In this document: one piece after another, positions 1-5,878 of the stretch
How positions within the stretch are numbered: the stretch's first letter is position 1
Layout: each line of letters opens with the position of its first letter
Origin: Alphaproteobacteria bacterium
GTDB lineage: Bacteria; Pseudomonadota; Alphaproteobacteria; Sphingomonadales; Sphingomonadaceae
Assembly (NCBI GenBank): GCA_028869975.1
Contig: JAGWQR010000289.1
Location: 1-12,792 of the forward strand
Direction of reading: 5' to 3'
DNA length: 12,792 bases
The notes under the pieces: generated by a model
Told to the model about the DNA's origin: nothing
The model's input: only the letters and a program-made list of their open reading frames with translations
Database searches by the model: none
Position numbers and translations under genes: made by a program

Positions 1-522
1 GGAAGGGGAAAGGGAAAAATAAAAACCGGCATCGGTTTTTTCGATCATATGCTTGAGCAACTCAGCCGTCATGCGCTGATCGATATTATGGTGCACGCCA
101 AGGGTGATCTCCATATCGACCAGCACCACACCAGCGAGGATGTCGGCATCGCGCTGGGTGAGTGCATCGCAAAAGCCCTGGGCACCAAGGCCGGGATTGC
201 GCGCTATGGCGAGGCCCATGCGCCGATGGACGAGACGCTGACCCGCTGCGCGCTCGATATCTCCGGACGGCCCTATCTCGTGTTCAAAGTGCCACTGACC
301 GGCCCCAAAATCGGCGAATGGGACACTGAGATGATCGAGCACTGGTTCATGAGCTTTGCGCAGAGTGCCGGGATCACGCTCCACATCGAAACACTGTATG
401 GCAGCAACCAGCATCACATTGTCGAGAGTTGTTTCAAGGCGCTGGCGCGCGCACTGCGGCAAGCTGTGACGCTCGATCCACGCAAGGGGGACGCAATTCC
501 GTCCACCAAGGGGACGCTTTGA
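1..522 (+). CDS. hisB: Imidazoleglycerol-phosphate dehydratase, 5'-truncated by the window edge
   Basis: HisB removes water from imidazole-glycerol phosphate to give imidazole-acetol phosphate in cytoplasmic histidine synthesis. The frame is open from base 1 and reads TGIGFFDHMLEQ across the ATG at 49, which is a family core motif. That ATG is therefore internal and the true start lies before the window. Other family signatures are DLHIDQHHTSED (metal-binding HH and E residues), FKVPLTGPKIGEWDTE, and the second metal-binding HH in NQHHIVESCFKA near the C-terminus. About 173 of the usual 195-200 residues are visible. There is no histidinol-phosphatase fusion, as expected outside enterobacteria. 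The stop at 520-522 overlaps the hisH start, so the two genes are very likely translationally coupled. Confidence 0.97.
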   Translation, partial: GRGKGKIKTGIGFFDHMLEQLSRHALIDIMVHAKGDLHIDQHHTSEDVGIALGECIAKALGTKAGIARYGEAHAPMDETLTRCALDISGRPYLVFKVPLTGPKIGEWDTEMIEHWFMSFAQSAGITLHIETLYGSNQHHIVESCFKALARALRQAVTLDPRKGDAIPSTKGTL

Positions 523-1139
523 GCGTGGGAAATGGCAGTATTGCGCTGATCGACTATAGCGCGGGCAATCTTCAGTCGGTGCGCAATGCGCTGAAGACCG
601 CTGGCGCGGAAAATGTCGTCGTCACGGCACGGGCAGAGGATGTACTGGCTGCCGACCGTATCGTGCTCCCCGGCGTCGGTGCGTTTGCGCATTGCATGGG
701 GGCGCTGTCAGCGTTGCCGGGCATGGTCGAGGCGCTCAATGAGGCAACTGGCACCAAGGCGAGGCCCTTTCTCGGTATCTGCGTCGGGATGCAGTTGATG
801 GCCGAGGCGGGCGAGGAGCATGGGGTGACGCCAGGGTTAAGCTGGATCAAGGGCCGGGTGCGCGCGCTGCGCCCCGCTGGTCCTGCCACCAAAATCCCGC
901 ATATGGGCTGGAACGATGTGCTCCCCACCGCGCCGCACCCGTTGATCGAGACGGGCGAGGCCTATTTCCTCCATTCCTTCGCGTTCGAGGGCGCAGATGT
1001 GCTCGCCAACACCGATCATGCCGGGCCGGTAGTGGCAGCGATTGGCGTAGGCAACCGCATCGGTGTTCAATTCCACCCAGAAAAGAGCCAGAAATATGGG
1101 CTGGCGTTCCTGGAGAGGTTTCTGGAGTGGACGCCGTGA
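519..1139 (+). CDS. hisH: Imidazole glycerol phosphate synthase, glutamine amidotransferase subunit
   Basis: HisH hydrolyses glutamine and passes ammonia to HisF for ring closure. It is a class I glutamine amidotransferase. With the TTG start at 519 it has 206 residues, the family's normal length. It opens with IALIDYSAGNLQSV and has PGVGAF (oxyanion region), the nucleophile Cys88 in GICVGMQLM, and the catalytic pair His186/Glu188 in GVQFHPEKSQ. No ATG fits. TTG at 519 gives a 4-base TTGA overlap with hisB and lies 5 bases after AAGGGG (508-513). GTG at 525 is an alternative that shortens the protein by two residues. The longer frame starting at the ATG at 429 has an N-terminus unlike HisH and is rejected. 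Confidence 0.95.
   Translation: MSVGNGSIALIDYSAGNLQSVRNALKTAGAENVVVTARAEDVLAADRIVLPGVGAFAHCMGALSALPGMVEALNEATGTKARPFLGICVGMQLMAEAGEEHGVTPGLSWIKGRVRALRPAGPATKIPHMGWNDVLPTAPHPLIETGEAYFLHSFAFEGADVLANTDHAGPVVAAIGVGNRIGVQFHPEKSQKYGLAFLERFLEWTP
1124..1127 (+). promoter_or_regulatory. Ribosome binding site deciding the hisA start
   Basis: GGAG lies 8 bases before the GTG at 1136, inside the last codons of hisH. It is too close to the upstream in-frame GTG at 1127 to serve that codon. It therefore supports 1136 as the hisA start, which also gives the 4-base GTGA overlap with the hisH stop. Confidence 0.7.
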
Positions 1140-1870
1140 GTCTGATTGTTTTCCCCGCCATTGATCTCAAAAATGGCCAGGTCGTACGCCTCGCCGAGGG
1201 GGATATGGCGCGCGCGACGGTTTATGGCGACAATCCGGCGCATCAGGCGGAATTGTTCGCCCAAGCGGGTGCGCAGCATCTCCATGTTGTCGATCTTGAC
1301 GGCGCGTTTGCTGGCGAGCCGCGCAATGCGGAGGCGGTTGAAAGCATTGTCAAAGCCTTTCCCGGCCATGTGCAGCTGGGCGGCGGCATCCGCACCCGCG
1401 AATCGATCGAGCGCTGGTTTGATCTGGGCGTGGCGCGCGTGGTGATCGGCACGGCAGCGCTCGAAAATCCCGAACTGGTGCGAGAGGCCGCGGGCGATTT
1501 CCCCGGCGGCATTGTTGTTGCGGTTGATGCACGCGATGGCATGGTCGCCACCAAAGGCTGGGCGGATGTGTCGGATGTGTCCGTGCTCGATATGGCGCGG
1601 CGCTTCGAGGATGCGGGTGTTGCGGCATTGCTGTTCACCGATGTCGGGCGCGACGGATTGCTCAAGGGCTGCAACGTGCAGGCGACAGTCGATCTGGCGC
1701 GCGGGTGCGACATCCCCGTCATCGCGTCGGGCGGGGTTGCAGGGCTAGCCGACATCCATATGCTTGCCATTCACGCGCAGGACGGGATTGAAGGCGTGAT
1801 TACCGGTCGCGCGCTCTATGATGGGCGGCTCGATCTGGCGACGGCAATTGCGGTGGCATCCGCGCAATGA
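1136..1870 (+). CDS. hisA: ProFAR isomerase (phosphoribosylformimino-AICAR-P isomerase)
   Basis: HisA is a TIM-barrel isomerase that performs the Amadori rearrangement of ProFAR to PRFAR. From the GTG at 1136 the protein has 244 residues, typical of the family. The catalytic aspartates are visible as Asp10 in FPAIDLKNGQVVRL and Asp131 in VAVDARDGMV. The phosphate-binding segments are LGGGIRT (about residues 81-87) and IPVIASGGVAG near the C-terminus. The N- and C-terminal half-barrels show the internal duplication known for HisA/HisF. It overlaps hisH by 4 bases (GTGA) and hisF by 4 bases (ATGA), so translation is probably coupled along the operon. Confidence 0.97.
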   Translation: MSLIVFPAIDLKNGQVVRLAEGDMARATVYGDNPAHQAELFAQAGAQHLHVVDLDGAFAGEPRNAEAVESIVKAFPGHVQLGGGIRTRESIERWFDLGVARVVIGTAALENPELVREAAGDFPGGIVVAVDARDGMVATKGWADVSDVSVLDMARRFEDAGVAALLFTDVGRDGLLKGCNVQATVDLARGCDIPVIASGGVAGLADIHMLAIHAQDGIEGVITGRALYDGRLDLATAIAVASAQ

Positions 1871-2643
1871 CCGTCCGCGTCCGCGTCATTCCGTGTCTTG
1901 ATGTTGCCGATGGCCGGGTGGTCAAAGGTGTCAACTTTGTCGATTTGCGCGATGCGGGCGATCCTGTGGAGATTGCCAAGGCTTATGATGCGGCGGGCGC
2001 GGACGAGCTGTGCTTTCTCGACATTACCGCGACGCATGAGGCGCGCGGAACCCTGCTCGATATTGTCAGCCGCACCGCCGAAGTCTGTTTCATGCCCTTG
2101 ACCGTGGGCGGCGGGGTGCGGACAGTTGAAGATGCGCGCGCGCTGCTGCTCGCCGGGGCAGACAAGGTGGGGGTGAATAGCGCTGCGGTGGTGCGGCCCG
2201 CACTGGTTGCAGATATTGCCGAACGCATGGGCAGCCAGTGTGTGGTGGCCAGCGTCGATGCGCGGCAGGTTGCACCAGGGAAATGGGAAGTCTTTACCCA
2301 TGGCGGGCGCAAGCCGACGGACGTGGATGCGGTCGCCCATGCGCTCAACCTTGCGCGCCTCGGTGCGGGTGAGCTGCTCGTCACCTCGATGGATCGCGAC
2401 GGCACGCAGGATGGCTATGACCTGGATCTGATCCGCACGATCGCCGATCAGGTGACGATCCCGGTGATCGCTTCAGGCGGGGTCGGGCGACTCGATCATC
2501 TGGTGGCGGGGGTGTGTGAGGGCCATGCCAGCGCCGTGCTCGCGGCGTCGATCTTTCATTTCGGCACGTTTTCGGTTGCTGATGCCCATGCCGCACTCGG
2601 CAAAGCGGGATTTCCGGTGCGGAATCACGCACAAGATGGTTAA
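1867..2643 (+). CDS. hisF: Imidazole glycerol phosphate synthase, cyclase subunit
   Basis: HisF is the TIM-barrel partner of HisH. It uses the channelled ammonia to turn PRFAR into imidazole-glycerol phosphate and AICAR, linking histidine and purine synthesis. The 258-residue protein starts RVRVIPCLDVADGRVVKGVNF and has catalytic Asp12 and Asp131 (ASVDARQV). Phosphate-binding loops are TVGGGVRT (residues 79-86) and IPVIASGGVG. Length and motifs are normal throughout. The ATG overlaps the hisA stop (ATGA). It is the last gene of the tight hisBHAF block. No terminator-like hairpin followed by T residues is visible right after it. The next his gene, hisE, comes about 1.2 kb later, beyond two unrelated genes. 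Confidence 0.97.
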   Translation: MTVRVRVIPCLDVADGRVVKGVNFVDLRDAGDPVEIAKAYDAAGADELCFLDITATHEARGTLLDIVSRTAEVCFMPLTVGGGVRTVEDARALLLAGADKVGVNSAAVVRPALVADIAERMGSQCVVASVDARQVAPGKWEVFTHGGRKPTDVDAVAHALNLARLGAGELLVTSMDRDGTQDGYDLDLIRTIADQVTIPVIASGGVGRLDHLVAGVCEGHASAVLAASIFHFGTFSVADAHAALGKAGFPVRNHAQDG

Positions 2644-2691
2644 CGTCGGCCCGTTTTACATTTACCATATTGCATGACGCGCGGTTAACCG
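2638..2691. promoter_or_regulatory. Paired GGTTAAC motifs, one in a perfect 10-bp palindrome; possible activator site
   Basis: CGGTTAACCG at 2682-2691 is a perfect palindrome. Its core GGTTAAC (2683-2689) also occurs at 2638-2644, spanning the end of hisF, 45 bp away in the same orientation. The pair lies upstream of the sigma-54 promoter at 2726-2740, where enhancer-binding activators usually bind. That an activator such as PrsR binds here is inference only. GGTTAAC is short and could recur by chance. Confidence 0.3.
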
Positions 2692-2725
2692 TGCAACACC
2701 CCGGAAATAGTGCCTGGACACGGTT

Positions 2726-2740
2726 TGGCACTGCATTTGC
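2726..2740 (+). promoter_or_regulatory. Sigma-54 (-24/-12) promoter for the first PEP-CTERM gene
   Basis: TGGCAC (2726-2731), five bases, then TTGC (2737-2740) matches the sigma-54 consensus TGGCAC-N5-TTGC exactly, including the GG and GC dinucleotides at the required spacing. Transcription would start near 2752, leaving a leader of about 38 bases before the ATG at 2790. PEP-CTERM genes in several Proteobacteria are known to depend on RpoN and the PrsK/PrsR two-component system, so the site fits the gene it precedes. A 6-bp inverted repeat (AGTGCC 2709-2714, GGCACT 2727-2732) overlaps the -24 box. Confidence 0.75.
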
Positions 2741-2789
2741 TTTGTTAATGGCAGAGGCAGGGGTGCCTCGTGTAATTTGAGGAAATAGC

Positions 2790-3257
2790 ATGACACAGAT
2801 TCGTTTGATGACATTGGCGGCGGTGGCGAGCATCGCCGTTGCGGCCCCAGCCTTCGCATGGGGTGGATCAAGCTCGGGTGGCTGGGGTACATCCAGCACC
2901 TCCTCCACCAGCAGCAGCACTGGCGGCACGGTTTATTATTGCGGGTGCGGCTCGCCGGGCTGGACTCCGGGCACGGCACCGAATTGCAGTGGCTCTTCAA
3001 CCTCGACCTCGGGCTCTTCAACCTCGACTTCGGGCGGTTCAACCTCGACTTCGGGCGGTTCAACCTCGACTTCGGGCGGTTCAACCTCGACTTCGGGCGG
3101 TTCAACGTCAAGCTCGGGCGGTTCAACGTCAAGCTCGGGCGGTTCAACGTCAAGCTCGGGTGGTTCGGTTCCTGAGCCCGCCGATCTTGGTCTGTTCGCA
3201 CTCGGTGTTGCAGGCCTGATGATCGGTCGTCGCACCGCACTTCGTAACCGTAAATAA
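2790..3257 (+). CDS. Short Ser/Gly/Thr-rich PEP-CTERM protein with YCGCG motif and heptad tandem repeat
   Basis: This is a 155-residue exported protein. It has a signal peptide (about residues 1-23, ending AAPAFA), a Gly/Ser/Thr-rich start, the motif YYCGCGSPG (Cys51 and Cys53) with Cys66, and eight copies of a 7-residue Gly-Ser-Thr unit (residues 68-123). It ends with a PEP-CTERM tail: VPEPAD (127-132), a hydrophobic segment (133-146) and an Arg-rich end. By analogy with the family, EpsH/XrtA-type exosortase would cleave this tail and hand the protein to the surface or matrix. No enzymatic domain is visible, and the Ser/Thr repeat is a plausible glycosylation substrate. GAGGA at 2779-2783 sets the ATG start. 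It has its own sigma-54 promoter and terminator, so it is an independent unit inside the his region. Its molecular role is unknown. Confidence 0.88.
   Translation: MTQIRLMTLAAVASIAVAAPAFAWGGSSSGGWGTSSTSSTSSSTGGTVYYCGCGSPGWTPGTAPNCSGSSTSTSGSSTSTSGGSTSTSGGSTSTSGGSTSTSGGSTSSSGGSTSSSGGSTSSSGGSVPEPADLGLFALGVAGLMIGRRTALRNRK
2991..3158 (+). repeat. In-frame 21-bp tandem repeat, 8 units, encoding Gly-Ser-Thr heptads
   Basis: Eight abutting 21-base units encode GSSTSTS twice, GGSTSTS three times and GGSTSSS three times. Neighbouring units are almost identical in DNA: the third to fifth units differ little if at all, and the last three likewise. This points to recent expansion by slippage or unequal recombination. 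A change of one unit keeps the frame, so the length of the Ser/Thr-rich stalk can vary between strains without breaking the gene. The repeat has no stop codons in several other frames, which creates long shadow frames. Confidence 0.95.
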
Positions 3258-3279
3258 GCACAAAGCCGCTTAATTGCAG

Positions 3280-3310
3280 GGGTGTTCGCCGTTAAGGCGG
3301 GCACCCTTTT
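3280..3310 (+). terminator. Rho-independent terminator after the first PEP-CTERM gene
   Basis: GGGTGTTCGCC (3280-3290) pairs with GGCGGGCACCC (3296-3306) around the loop GTTAA, giving 11 pairs of which two are G-U. TTTT follows directly. The hairpin lies 22 bases after the stop codon and separates this gene from the next PEP-CTERM gene, so the two are probably not one simple transcript. Confidence 0.85.
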
Positions 3311-3388
3311 GCATGTGATTAACTCAATATCAATCAATTCCTGACACCAGGTCATCTGCAAAGCAGCATGGTGCGGGAGTAAAATTGA

Positions 3389-3805
3389 ATGGCAGGGTTT
3401 ATCGGAAAGCTTGGATTTTTCATGATCGCAGGAACTGCGGCAGCGTCTGCTCTGGCGAATGGCAGTCAATCGGGCGGGCATGTGCATTATTGCGGATGCG
3501 GACATCCCGGTTATGTTGCCCCGGCATGCCTTCACCAATCGAGCAGCACCAGTTCTTCCGGATCATCGTCATCAACGTCATCGGGGAGCAGTGCATCATC
3601 CTCAGGGAGTACAGGATCAAGCAGCGCGAGTTCTTCGTCGGGGGGATCAACATCCAGCGGTAATCCGGTCCCCGAACCTGCCGACTATGCACTTTTCGCG
3701 CTCGGTGTCGGCGGGCTGATTATCGGCCAGCGCGCAGCACGGCGCGCCAAACGCGATCAGATTGCCGAACATGAGATACAAAATCCGGAAAGTCCCGACA
3801 AATAA
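3389..3805 (+). CDS. Second short Ser-rich PEP-CTERM protein with YCGCG motif
   Basis: This 138-residue paralogue of the preceding gene has a signal peptide (about 1-24, ending ASALAN) and then HYCGCGHPG (Cys35 and Cys37, with Cys47). A Ser/Thr/Gly-rich linker (about 51-92) follows, without the exact 21-bp repeat of its neighbour. It ends with VPEPAD (94-99), a hydrophobic segment (100-113) and an Arg/Lys cluster. About 19 residues, rich in acidic and polar side chains, follow that cluster. This is odd, because PEP-CTERM proteins usually end at or just after the basic residues. GGGAG at 3375-3379 supports the ATG. No -24/-12 promoter is recognisable upstream, so its expression may differ from its neighbour. 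The surface or matrix role is inferred from the sorting tail; the function is unknown. Confidence 0.85.
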   Translation: MAGFIGKLGFFMIAGTAAASALANGSQSGGHVHYCGCGHPGYVAPACLHQSSSTSSSGSSSSTSSGSSASSSGSTGSSSASSSSGGSTSSGNPVPEPADYALFALGVGGLIIGQRAARRAKRDQIAEHEIQNPESPDK

Positions 3806-3845
3806 GCCTTGACGCGCAGATTGCGTGCAGCGCAGATGCACGGAT

Positions 3846-4166
3846 ATGGATAGTGTCCTACTCAGGTTAGAATCGGTCATTCAGACAAGGCGAGACGCTG
3901 ATCCCGCATCATCATATGTTGCCAAACTCACGGCGCGCGGTCGCACCAAAATGGCCCAGAAACTTGGCGAGGAGGCCGTGGAGACCATCATTGCCGCGCT
4001 TGCCGATGATTGTCATGAAGCGGTCAAAGAAAGTGCCGATCTGATTTTTCACCTCCTGATCCTGCTTGCAGACCTGGGCGTGCCGCTCGCGGCTGTTTAT
4101 GAAGAACTGGAACGGCGCGAGGGCACCTCAGGATTGCTCGAAAAAGCCAGCAGGGGCTCCGCCTGA
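3846..4166 (+). CDS. hisE: Phosphoribosyl-ATP pyrophosphohydrolase
   Basis: HisE hydrolyses phosphoribosyl-ATP to phosphoribosyl-AMP, the second step of histidine synthesis. The 106-residue protein is a stand-alone all-alpha MazG-like enzyme, not fused to HisI. The metal- and phosphate-binding signatures are AQKLGEEAVETIIAAL (about 37-52) and ESADLIFHLLILL (about 62-74). The ATG at 3846 gives the usual start MDSVLLRLESVI. A GTG at 3825 would add seven residues with no family support. There is no strong ribosome binding site before 3846. The gene ends in a TGATG junction with the HIT gene. It belongs functionally with hisBHAF but is separated from hisF by the two PEP-CTERM genes. Confidence 0.95.
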   Translation: MDSVLLRLESVIQTRRDADPASSYVAKLTARGRTKMAQKLGEEAVETIIAALADDCHEAVKESADLIFHLLILLADLGVPLAAVYEELERREGTSGLLEKASRGSA

Positions 4167-4543
4167 TGCCGATTGACGCAACCGCACCCTATGACGACGC
4201 CAACATTTTTGCGAAGATTTTACGTGGGGAAATTCCCTGTAATAAAGTGTTTGAAGATGATTATGCACTCGCCTTCCACGATATCAACCCGCAGGCGCCT
4301 GTGCATGTTCTGGTAATTCCCAAGGGCCGTTATGTGAGCTGGGACGATTTCAGTGCAAAGGCGGAAGATCGTAAAATCTCGGGATTTGTCCGTGCGGTGG
4401 GGCGCGTGGCAGCGGATCTCGGGCTGCCCGCGCCCGGCTACCGGCTGCTCGCCAATGTCGGGGGTCATGGCCATCAGGAGGTTCCGCATCTTCATGTCCA
4501 TATTTTTGGCGGTCGCCCGCTCGGGCCGATGCTGGCACGATAA
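4166..4543 (+). CDS. HIT family (HINT-type) nucleotide phosphoramidase
   Basis: Histidine-triad proteins of this branch hydrolyse nucleoside phosphoramidates such as AMP-amines in the cytoplasm. The physiological substrate is rarely known. The 125-residue protein has the N-terminal signature NIFAKILRGEIPCNKVFEDD and ends with the catalytic triad HLHVHIF (residues 108-114), where His110 is expected to be the nucleophile. FHDINPQAPVHVLVIPK in the middle is typical of the HINT group. The ATG overlaps the hisE stop by one base (TGATG), so it is probably co-translated with hisE. Linkage of a HIT gene to hisE is common in Alphaproteobacteria, but I know of no direct role in histidine synthesis. Confidence 0.93.
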   Translation: MPIDATAPYDDANIFAKILRGEIPCNKVFEDDYALAFHDINPQAPVHVLVIPKGRYVSWDDFSAKAEDRKISGFVRAVGRVAADLGLPAPGYRLLANVGGHGHQEVPHLHVHIFGGRPLGPMLAR

Positions 4544-4693
4544 CTGTCCGTAGATTAAAGCCAAATATTCTGACACCGGCAGAGGCACCATCCCAGCGCC
4601 TGCGTGCGCGCAGCGCCGATTAATCCACGACACACATTTGCAACGCGCTAGAACAGCCTTTCGTTTTCTGCTCTGCGCCGCTAGAGGCCGGGC

Positions 4694-5875
4694 ATGGAAG
4701 TGACCGATCTGCGTATCGCGCTGTTCAGCGGCAATTATAATTATGTGCGCGACGGCGCGAACCAGTCCCTGAACCGGCTGGTGGGTTATCTGCTCAAATC
4801 CGGGGCGGCGGTGCGCGTTTATTCGCCGACGGTTGCGGAGCCAGACTTTGCACCCACGGGCGATCTGGTCAGTGTGCCGTCAATGGCAGCGCCAGGCCGG
4901 CCTGAATACCGGATTCCTCTGCGGATCGGGGGCAAGGCGCGCGCTGATCTGGATGCGTTCAAACCCAATCTGGTCCATGTGTCGTCGCCTGAGTTCCTAG
5001 GCCATGCCGCGCTCGGCTACGCTAAAATGCGCAAGCTGCCGTGCATTGCTTCGATGCACACGCGGTTTGAGACATATCCGCGCTATTATGGGCTGGCTTT
5101 TCTTGAGCCGCTGGTGATCGCATTGCTGCGGCGATTTTACCGGCGTTGTGATGCGGTGGTGGCGCCGTCTGAATCAATGGCGCAAGTGCTGCGCGAGCAA
5201 CGGATGGGCTTCGACATCGGCATCTGGACGCGCGGGATCGAGCGCAGCGTGTTCAATCCCGGCCAGCGAGATATGGCCTGGCGGCGCGCACAAGGCTTTG
5301 CCGATGATGATGTGGTAATCGGCTATTTCGGGCGGCTGGTGATGGAGAAGGGACTCGATGTCTTTGCCGAATCGGTCGACCGGTTGCGGCGCGATGGCGT
5401 CAAACACAAGATACTGGTGATTGGCGAAGGGCCGGCGCGTGATTGGTTTGCCGCGCGGATACCCGATGCGGTGTTCACCGGCTTCCTGATGGGGCCGGAG
5501 CTGGGCCGCGCGGTGGCGGGCATGGATGTGCTGCTCAACCCCTCAACCACCGAGGCGTTTGGCAATGTCACCAACGAGGTGATGGCCTGTGGCGTGCCCG
5601 TCGTTGCGGCGCGGGCGACAGGCAGCTCCGATCTGGTGCATGAAGGCTTTACCGGATACCTGATTGCGCCCGGCGCGATCCACGATATGGCCGATGCGCT
5701 GGCCCGCTATTGCACCGATCCGAATTTGCGCGCGCGGCATGGCGCGGCGAGTCAGGAGGCAGCATCGCGCTATGATTGGGATGCGGTCAATCAGGCGCTG
5801 GTGGACAAATATCTGCGCGTGGTCGCGGCGCATGAACGGGGCTTGGGGCCGCCGCGCTTAGGGCCTATACCCTAA
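4694..5875 (+). CDS. GT4-family (GT-B fold) glycosyltransferase
   Basis: This 393-residue enzyme transfers a sugar from a nucleotide-sugar donor, probably at the inner face of the membrane. The N-terminal acceptor domain begins RIALFSGNYNYVRDGANQSLNRL and contains MHTRFETYPRYYG (about 121-133). The C-terminal donor domain holds GRLVMEKGLD (Arg214 and Lys219, which contact the donor diphosphate), VIGEGPARD, and the family's E-x7-E motif with Glu287 and Glu295 in TTEAFGNVTNEVMACG. Overall it resembles the GDP-mannose-dependent alpha-mannosyltransferase and sulfolipid-synthase-like groups. The exact donor and acceptor cannot be read from sequence. GAGG at 4684-4687 supports the ATG. It ends 3 bases before rarA and is probably co-transcribed with it. 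Confidence 0.9.
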   Translation: MEVTDLRIALFSGNYNYVRDGANQSLNRLVGYLLKSGAAVRVYSPTVAEPDFAPTGDLVSVPSMAAPGRPEYRIPLRIGGKARADLDAFKPNLVHVSSPEFLGHAALGYAKMRKLPCIASMHTRFETYPRYYGLAFLEPLVIALLRRFYRRCDAVVAPSESMAQVLREQRMGFDIGIWTRGIERSVFNPGQRDMAWRRAQGFADDDVVIGYFGRLVMEKGLDVFAESVDRLRRDGVKHKILVIGEGPARDWFAARIPDAVFTGFLMGPELGRAVAGMDVLLNPSTTEAFGNVTNEVMACGVPVVAARATGSSDLVHEGFTGYLIAPGAIHDMADALARYCTDPNLRARHGAASQEAASRYDWDAVNQALVDKYLRVVAAHERGLGPPRLGPIP

Positions 5876-5877
5876 GC
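5856..5877 (+). promoter_or_regulatory. Perfect 8-bp hairpin covering the glycosyltransferase stop and the rarA leader
   Basis: GCTTAGGG (5856-5863) and CCCTAAGC (5870-5877) are exact reverse complements around the 6-base loop CCTATA. The 3' arm contains the glycosyltransferase stop codon and ends one base before the rarA ATG. The only purine-rich stretch near rarA (AGGG, 5860-5863) lies inside the 5' arm. In RNA the hairpin could therefore hide or reposition the rarA start. There is no T run after it, so it is not a normal terminator. Confidence 0.5.
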
Positions 5878-5878
5878 C

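Noticed and set aside
429..518. Extended hisH start at ATG 429
   Set aside because: The extra 30 residues lie wholly inside hisB, have no family similarity and precede the normal HisH N-terminus.
1243..1770. 175-codon minus-strand frame over hisA
   Set aside because: It is antisense to a clear hisA, has Ser/Thr/Pro-rich shadow composition and no recognisable motif.
2991..3158. Possible CRISPR array
   Set aside because: The repeat units abut with no spacers, are in frame within a gene and have no nearby cas genes.
2839..3219. Long frames in the other two forward frames and on the minus strand across the PEP-CTERM gene
   Set aside because: The 21-bp repeat contains no stop codons in several frames, so long shadow frames arise automatically. 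Only the called frame has a signal peptide, a ribosome binding site and a sorting tail.
3340..3388. Sigma-54-like promoter before the second PEP-CTERM gene
   Set aside because: CTGACACC and CTGC are present, but the GA-to-GC distance is about 3 bases too long and the GG dinucleotide is missing.
3825..3845. GTG start at 3825 for hisE
   Set aside because: It adds a seven-residue extension not typical of HisE, and the ATG at 3846 gives the normal N-terminus.
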